DNA of 64,000 bases, from contig JTDE01001126.1 of the NCBI GenBank assembly GCA_014338405.1, positions 75,588 to 139,587 of the forward strand, given 5' to 3'. The stretch comes from Paragonimus skrjabini miyazakii. Lineage: Eukaryota > Platyhelminthes > Trematoda > Plagiorchiida > Troglotrematidae. A program made the translations under genes and the position numbers. Below the pieces are notes generated by a model that was not told the DNA's origin, searched no databases, and was given only the letters and a program-made list of their open reading frames with translations. Position 1 is the stretch's first letter. Every line of letters begins with the position of its first letter. Shown one piece after another: positions 58,006 to 64,000 of the stretch.

Positions 58006-58238
58006 TTGTTTTCACTAGGCCTATTTCTCATTACTGTTGTTTCATTACATTGTTGACAATAAGCAGTAAAATTGCGCCCGAGAGATGAATGCCTGCTTTG
58101 TAATACAGTTCGCTGTCGTGCGATTGACGCCGTTTGAGTGTCTGACTGTATTCCTGTTGGGTCCCCGTCTTTCAGAGAAACGCTGTTCCTCGGTGCCTCC
58201 ACTCCGCTGCACGATGCAGCTTTGCTTAGTCTAGGGGG
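58006..58238. other. Unassigned stretch after the gypsy pol end
   Basis: This may contain the remains of that element's 3' untranslated region or LTR. No second copy in the window to compare with, so no boundaries can be drawn. Confidence 0.35.
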
Positions 58239-59065
58239 TTCAGCGATTTCAGCGATTTGTTCACGGGTTCGAGATAAGAGGCCTAAGTCAACCGGATCCA
58301 GTCAGTTTGTCAGTTTCAATGTCAGCGGTTTTCTGTTGACCTAAAAGGCAATAATTGAAAACAGGGTGTAACGCCGCTCGTGGGGGTTACAGGGAATACC
58401 AAGACCAGAGTAAAAGACTAATCTAAATGAGAATCTAATAACATTTCAAAGTGGTCCTTAGAAGAACAGCTAACAACCTGCAATAGAAGGTCGTTCTAGT
58501 GGTTGATAACCCTACAAGAGAAGAACTGTTGCCTAAGGAAGGTCCGGGGTCGGAGCTTATGGAGCTTTTTGCCGTGACCCGTTCGACTGTTATCAACTAC
58601 TGTGGTGAATAGCTGGTGCACGAGTCCTGTGCTGAAGAAAAAGTGCGTGAGGATTAGGTCGCCGCGGAGTCTTCGAAATGCACGTGGATGAAGATCAAGA
58701 ATTTCATGACGAGACTCGTAAGAGAAATGTCGCAAGCCAGTGGCTACTTTGGTGGCTACTCGCTGGACACGCTCGTGATAGTACTACTGCGTCGAACCTA
58801 GCTCTCGGGTTCACCTAAATTAATTAATTCATTTCTGTGTTTCTGGGACCATCACGATTGAGTATTGGAAATTTCTCTTCAGGGAATCGGGTGCCAGTTC
58901 GGCGGGACTACACTGTAAACTGCTGAATACCACTTTTTGAACGCCTCAGCAACCATCTGAGGGTTGAAGGAGGTTTCCCCGTCGGGAAGCCGCAGAGAAA
59001 GCGCTGCTTATAATGCGTATAATATGAACGTACATCTTTTAAATTAAATACCCCGCTTAAGTCTG
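58239..59065 (-). mobile_element. CR1/SR1-type LINE relic (copy Z), RT core deleted
   Basis: The minus strand holds two separated pieces of the CR1 protein. A region just upstream of RT is at about 59,060-58,860 ('LPDGETSFNPQMVAEAFKKW', broken elsewhere by stops). The conserved C-terminus is at 58,735-58,496 ('YESRHEILDLHPRAFRRLRG', 'KLRPRTFLRQQFF'). The UTR (58,495-58,260) ends in two AAATCGCTG-type units at 58,259-58,239. The whole RT catalytic region is missing. Confidence 0.78.
58496..58775 (-). pseudogene. CR1-type protein C-terminus
   Basis: A 79-codon frame matches copy X codon for codon over 'RRLRGDLILTHFFFSTGLVH' and 'GHGKKLHKLRPRTFLRQQFF' with conservative changes. It starts mid-protein, near 'ERVQRVATKVATGL'-like sequence at about 58,775. 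It supplies independent evidence for the family's C-terminal reading frame. Confidence 0.8.
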
Positions 59066-59085
59066 CTCAGACGCTGTTGGGGATC

Positions 59086-59640
59086 TTGATCCAAACCTGT
59101 GGTCTGCCGTATTAAATATAGGACTCAACAATCAGCGTATAACAAATAGCTTAGACAAGTTCTCTCGACTTATACGATGCCTTCCCCGGGATATTCCGAA
59201 CCTTGTTAATGATGTATTTCTAGGCTCAACAACCAATTGTTATGAATCGGCTGAACAAAAGATCCTTGAAGAATCACAAAAGTCCGAAAAATGCGTCTGG
59301 AACCACTGCTCTACCAAGTACAGCTGGGTGACAAGAAGCTATTAGTGCTTCTTCAAGACCTGCGGTATGTAGTAGGTAAATCCCGGTTACCAGAATTTCT
59401 CGTGCAACAGTTGTGTATACAGCGACTTCCTAAGTATACACAGGGACTGTTATTCATGTTACCCTTACGTCCGTTGAGTGACCCATATATTTCGGCCGGC
59501 GCAATGCACGAGCGTTTTTGGGGCATGACGCCCTCATCATTAGTTGCACAAGTAGTTACACCCAGCAGTGCCGCGAATGGTTTGCTGGTCGCAATGGACA
59601 CCAAAGTAGCGGTCCTGAGCAAGGTACTTGGGCGTCGTTA
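59086..59640 (+). pseudogene. CsRn1-like gag capsid region
   Basis: The first frame reads 'DPNLWSAVLNIGLNNQRITN' and then 'FSRLIRCLPRDIPNLVNDVF'. After a frameshift near 59,310, 'QLGDKKLLVLLQDLRYVVGK' and 'QQLCIQRLPKYTQGLLFML' follow, the 'LGDxxxxxLLxxLR...LxxLxxQRLP' pattern of CsRn1-like capsids. A stop at 59,640 ends this frame. The protein would form the virus-like particle. Confidence 0.8.
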
Positions 59641-59689
59641 ATACAATCCGTTGGAACCAAACGCCCAGATAACTCAGGTTCGACGTGAA

Positions 59690-60060
59690 ATGGCGGATCT
59701 TTGTGCCAGGATTCAGCGTATCGGGTCACCACCTAAAATTCCTCTGGCGCGTGTTCGATCACCGTCCAAACCATAGACTATCGGCCTCTGTTGGTACCAT
59801 GGGACGTACGACGAAAAAGCCAGACAATGCCGATCACCATGTAGCCGTTGCGTTGAAGAATAAATTTAGATTAAGTGCATGGCGCGTTACAGCGACGACG
59901 GCCACAAACCAATTAAAAATCAGCCATCGTTTTATCCTCTAAGCTTTGACCTTCACAATGAACTTCTTAGTCGACACAGCAGCAGAGATTAATGTCATCC
60001 CTCGCTCGACAACGGATTAGCAATTATAATCTGACACTACACTCCGGGACGTAAACGGTA
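59690..60060 (+). pseudogene. CsRn1-like nucleocapsid motif and protease region
   Basis: A cysteine/histidine cluster 'CWYHGTYDEKARQCRSPC' (from about 59,789) corresponds to the unusual zinc motif of CsRn1-like gag. 'FLVDTAAEINVIP' at about 59,963-60,001 is the aspartic protease active site, with DTGA changed to DTAA. The loss of the glycine and several stops show it is inactive. Confidence 0.75.
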
Positions 60061-61010
60061 CGATCATTAGAGCCGTCACTCATCGTTTGTTGATTCTCAC
60101 AAACAATTTCGAAGCTGATATGCCTTCCTTTAGCATTGATATCGATTTCTTCCTACATTCCGATGTGCTAATCAACGCGCGTCAATCACATCAAATTGAT
60201 ATCTTGACAAAACTTGATGTTCACGATAAACCGTCATGTATGCCTCTGGTCAGTCTGATGCTATCCGACCCCAAGGTTTGCTTACCTTATGTGAAGCTCT
60301 TAGTCGAATTCCCTCGAATAATCCAATCTGCTAACGAACTACCGGCCGTGACAGACGATGCTATGCATCACATTGTCACATGAGAGCAGCCAGTTTGAAG
60401 TCGTCCACATTGCTCAGCTCCCGATAGGCTGCAAATTGTTTGAGCAGCATCTGAACGCATGCTATAACTCTGTATTATGCGTCCGTCCAATAGTTCATGG
60501 GCTTTGCCGTTGTACGCACTCTCTGAATGACCGAACAACTGGCGCCTATGTGTCGACTATCGGACAGTGAACAGTACAGCCTCTCCCGGCTGGTCTCCGA
60601 TTCCTCATATTCAGTACTTCACGGAAAGCTTATCGGGAAAGCAAGTATTCATCGAACTCGACCCAGTGCATGCTTATAACCAGAATTATGTAGCCCCAAA
60701 GACACCTCGACGACTATCATCGTAACGCCATTTGGTCTTTTTGGATTATTACAAATGTCGTTTGGTTTTGACAGCGCCGCTTTAGCTTCCGGCGTTCTAT
60801 ACACGACGTGTGTTGTGGTGCTTATCCGCACTTGGATGATATCTCGGTCGCTGGTTCATCAAAAAGAACACGGTGCGCACATGCGTTTATTGTCCTCCCG
60901 TTTGTCGCAACATGGGACGACTGTACACTCAGCTAAGTGCTCTTCCGAGATGCCCCGCGTAATAGTCCCAGGTCACAATTAATCCACCTGCAAGGATGAA
61001 TCTCTGCCCA
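60061..61010 (+). pseudogene. CsRn1-like reverse transcriptase region
   Basis: Readable pieces are 'LLVEFPRIIQS' with 'HHIVT' (linker and RT start, about 60,298-60,380), 'TIIVTPFGLFGLLQMSFGFD' (about 60,714-60,770, the RT block before the active site) and HLDD at 60,829-60,840. HLDD lies where active copies have YxDD, in a frame different from its neighbours. 'EHGAHMRLLSSRLSQHGTTV' follows. The tyrosine is lost and the frame is broken at least five times. Confidence 0.78.
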
Positions 61011-61293
61011 ATGAAGTTCAGGCAATAATAGACTACCCGAGGTTCACATCGCTCAAACAGCTTCGCCGTTTCGATGGTCCAGTAAATTTTACTGCCCACG
61101 TGCACTCACCTAATGCAAACGCTCACCGACCTGCTCATTTTCATTTCCGGCTGTCGCAAAAATTACCCTAGTTAAGTTACAAACAACTAGCGCCAACGTG
61201 GCATCGCTGTCACATTATCATCCGTACGACCTTTCAATGTCAACTTTGGATACATCGGACCTGGCTGTAGGAGTGGTTCTGCAGCAGCAACAT
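61011..61293 (+). pseudogene. CsRn1-like RT thumb and RNase H start
   Basis: 'IIDYPRFTSLKQLRRFDGPV' (RT connection) and, after a frame change, 'DTSDLAVGVVLQQQHP' (RNase H start with its first Asp, about 61,248-61,295). The reading ends abruptly where CCCATAAAACACGCCGACTC of the DNA transposon begins, marking the insertion point. Confidence 0.78.
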
Positions 61294-64000
61294 CCCATAA
61301 AACACGCCGACTCTGGCAACAGTTGGTAAGGAGTCGGATCCCAACAAATTTGCAATAAAATCCAGAACCGGTCCAAATCTGGCCAGAGTCATTTCAGAGT
61401 GAGCCGGCGTTGGTTCCCGGTTGGCCGGAGTAGGATCCGAGTAAGCTTATCATGTTAACGGCACCATTTTTACATTCCTGGCTATTTGCTACAACTGCTA
61501 AAGCAGTGTGAATCCTACGACATCCAGTGCTTACTAAATGTTGACACTACTCCTTAAGTTTCACCGACTTCTGTTCTCAGCGACAACATGTAACAAACTG
61601 GCTAGCCAATTTAATAGGATAATTTTTGTACCGAAGCCTTTACTTTGAACACCTTCAAATGACCTAACACAGACGGATATAGAGCTGGACAAAGGACGCA
61701 CCGAATAACATTTCGAATTGACCTTAATACGGACATACTACGGTAAACATCTCCTACATCACCGCCTAACACGCAGAACTTAACAGTTAGTCGATAAGTA
61801 CCGCAATAAAAACGAATTAAAACTTGATAAAGTCCAAGGAGTAACAGCAGTTAGCAACCACTCTCGTTAAAGTTGGGGGCATTTTCAAATCCAGCATGCT
61901 GTATGCGAAAGGCGAATTAAACAAAGAAGTCTGAAAATCGAAATCGAAAAAAATGAGAAAACCACAGTGCGCCAAAAGAAACAGCATCGGAGGAACACAG
62001 AAAAGTGGCAGTAAAATTTCCAAAACGGAACATTTTCTGGAAGCAAGGAGGGTGAGGTGTGAAATAACAGCGCGAATCAACAAGACTTGTAACGGACACG
62101 GCTACACTAAATCAAAAATCAATTTTCTGTGAAAACCGCATTATAAACCTCCTACGTGGCATCCAAAGTTAAAATATGATTCCGATAAATGTCCATTTCA
62201 CGTCACTGATTTTGCGTCAAAAGTTGTCAACATGTGAAGTCCTAATACTATTCAGTGAAACGTAACATTACGTTAAAATTGCAGGTGCATGTTTACCTGA
62301 TGGATGTTTTCCCAGTGGTGGCAGTGGTTTCAGGAAACTTCGTGCTTCATTTTGATATAGTTATTTATGTTTATCCGAATCTACTAGATCAACTTGGGTG
62401 AAAGAAGTTTTATCGCACAAATTTAGCGGCACATTTTCATGGTGGGCTAACTGCAACCAACATGAAATATGTATCAACGATACACCGTACCTGTTCACGC
62501 TTTATTATGGACTTCTCCCCCAGGATTTCCTTTGTATCGTTCAGTTCAGAATTGCTACTATGCTTAAATAACCTCTGTAAATTTTGAGGTTTTTACCATT
62601 TCGCGATTAGTTTCTAAGTATCGGCGTTCAGATCCCCCACTGTTTCTGTCTTTGGCTCCTTGGGACCAACTCATGATGAAATGTTTCACATTTCCCTCAC
62701 TCTCTTGGAGATAATTTCGATCAGTAAAAACGGCGTCTTTTGAAGGATTAGAATAAAAGCCTACTAATCATAAGTGCTTGGGAAATGTGTCCATCAAGCG
62801 ACACTCCGTTCGCTTCCAGCTAGTTTATCCTCATCGCTAATCATTTGGTAAACACAGCTGCATAACTTTCGTGTGCACCCATCAACTGTGCATCCCCAGC
62901 GAACGACTGCAAGGGTGCGAACCTACTAAAGAAAAACAACAATCAACATCAACATCACGACTGCCTGCATATAGCAATAAGTTGAACGTAAAACGTGCGC
63001 CCATTGATTGCTGACATTCAAAGGAATACATGGCGTTAACGATACGTTCCCACCTTGTTGAACAAACTGAGGTTAAAAATATTTCAGCAATCCAAAGTAC
63101 TAAAAAATATCGTACTGATTGCTTACGAAATCTTCGTAGACCTTTTCGGTATAGTACACATTTTTCTATGTGCACCTGTCGCGACCGTTGAAGCCGCTGT
63201 GACCTTTGAATTTACGTATGAAGCAACGAGCAGGTGTGTCACAGATAGTGGGATAAAGCGTTACAGAAACTATTATTCTGAGCAGTTTTAACTAGGCCCC
63301 AGTCGTCAAAATGCCTATGGTCTCTGTGACAAATTAACCCGTATAAACGCCTAAAGGTTGCGGACAACCGCCGCCGCAATAAAAGCCCATCACAAACGGA
63401 CAGCTAACAAACGGCGGAATAATACGACCAAGCATAGGCCACCTCTCAGTGCCTGGGTAATCAAAAAGAGTTAGACCGTTGACGATAGCTTGCGAAGTTA
63501 ATGAATCACCGTCTCTAAGCTTGTGCTTTATATCAACAGGTTGTGGAGCCCAGTGAGCACGTGCGAGCCCTTCAGGAGCGTCTCCTGCGCGCATGTTTTT
63601 GGGGTGTTGCGTACGGATCTAAGGGCAAGTCAGGAACAATCGGATTCAATAACGTGATAAACAGCTTCAGATCAGCGGCCGTGAGAGGCTCTGCGTGAAC
63701 AGAGAATAACCTCACTGCGTCAGGAATGGATGAAGCTTCTACCGCAGTGTTCACTTTAACAATTGAATGATGTTGTCCACCGAACTCATATGAACCGTGC
63801 GGATTGCGTATCGCCTCAACAGATTGGATTGGACACACGTCCTTCATTATTTGGTCATCTTTGTCATCTCCAGTTCAAAATAAGCATAATAAAATGAAGG
63901 ACTACCGAGTTTCTCCAATGAAATGATCACCTTCTCCAAGGTGGCAGGGATTGTAATAGAGGAAACACCAACAGTGCTGATGCCAAGCCGCAGATGTTCT
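61294..64000 (-). mobile_element. CACTA-like DNA transposon carrying transposase (second copy, runs off the window)
   Basis: It begins CCCATAAAACACGCCGACTC at about 61,294. It aligns with copy 1 through the subterminal repeats (61,303-61,445) and the next roughly 900 bases, then again at 63,750-64,000. Between them lie about 1.4 kb that copy 1 largely lacks, including the transposase motifs on the minus strand. The other end is beyond the window. It lies inside the gypsy RNase H, so it is younger than that gypsy element. Confidence 0.78.
63055..64000 (-). pseudogene. CACTA-like transposase, N-terminal and core region, frameshifted
   Basis: Minus-strand order is as follows. 'MKDVCPIQSVEAIRNPHGSY' and 'LTAADLKLFITLLNPIVPDL' followed by PLDPYATPQKHAR lie at 63,847-63,595. 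After a frameshift come 'SQAIVNGLTLFDYPGTERWP' followed by MLGRIIP, and 'CPFVMGFYCGGGCPQPLGVY' (63,594-63,334). Then 'TPARCFIRKFKGHSGFNGRD' followed by RC lies at about 63,250-63,180. The patterns 'xDGLxLFxxxxxxxWPxLGxI', 'PFVxGxxCGxxKP' and 'APARxFIxxxKGHxGxxGCxxC' are the core landmarks of the animal CACTA-like transposase-domain family, recalled from memory. Stops and shifts make it inactive. The C-terminal part is not recognised. Confidence 0.65.

Larger units (their letters stand above)
59086..61293 (+). mobile_element. CsRn1-like Ty3/gypsy element, decayed, 3' part displaced by a DNA transposon
   Basis: The plus strand carries, in the order gag, zinc-knuckle-like region, protease, reverse transcriptase and start of RNase H, the pieces of a CsRn1-type polyprotein with many frameshifts and stops. 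At 61,293 the reading stops inside RNase H where the second CACTA-like transposon begins. No 5' LTR was recognised. Element order and motifs agree with the CsRn1 group first described in the liver fluke Clonorchis sinensis. Confidence 0.82.

Noticed and set aside
4362..64000. CRISPR arrays or prokaryotic operons
   Set aside because: No regularly spaced repeats with unique spacers and no dense same-strand gene runs; the sequence is eukaryotic.

Overview
The window looks like flatworm nuclear DNA, most likely from a digenean fluke. It is AT-rich and gene-poor, with no bacterial gene organisation. Its transposons are the set known from trematodes: an RTE/SR2-type LINE with an (ATG)n tail, CR1/SR1-type LINEs, CsRn1-like and other Ty3/gypsy LTR elements, a Penelope-like element, a CACTA-like DNA transposon, and a tRNA-derived SINE-like repeat carrying a hammerhead ribozyme (hammerhead SINEs are known from schistosomes). 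The species cannot be told from the sequence. No complete host gene is visible, and no rRNA, intact tRNA, CRISPR array or operon.

Bases 1-44,700 are mostly unannotated AT-rich DNA, probably intron or intergenic. An RTE relic lies at 4.4-6.2 kb on the minus strand. Nine pieces or copies of one hammerhead-bearing short retroelement are scattered here, near 11.6, 25.4 (two, head to head), 32.2, 35.8, 39.8 (two, head to head) and 40.3 kb. Two of them, at 11,823-11,867 and 25,506-25,550, keep a complete hammerhead core with complementary stems I and II and a palindromic, loop-less stem III. A few stretches look like possible host exons (minus strand near 34.8-35.1 and 36.9-37.1 kb; plus strand near 42.0-43.6 kb), all at low confidence.

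Bases 44,700-64,000 are a transposon graveyard. A Penelope-like element with inverted terminal repeats (44.7-50.1 kb, minus) was hit by a gypsy element (46,519-50,009, minus) that has lost gag to RNase H. One LTR of that gypsy element was in turn hit by a young LTR element (46,847-48,336, plus) flanked by a CGTAC duplication. The 100-N gap sits where that young element's 5' LTR should join its coding region, so most of it is missing from the assembly. To the right lie three CR1 relics (51.7-52.7, 56.0-57.3 and 58.2-59.1 kb, minus), two damaged gypsy elements (57.3-58.0 and 59.1-61.3 kb, plus) and two copies of a CACTA-like transposon (53.7-56.0 and 61.3-64.0 kb). The second CACTA-like copy keeps recognisable transposase motifs on the minus strand and is inserted in the gypsy RNase H region.

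The most interesting system is the hammerhead retroelement. Its structure (Pol III-like head, ribozyme, conserved tail), its palindromic stem III suited to dimeric action, its head-to-head pairs, and a conserved block upstream of the Pol III head together suggest a self-cleaving non-autonomous retroelement family worth reconstructing genome-wide.
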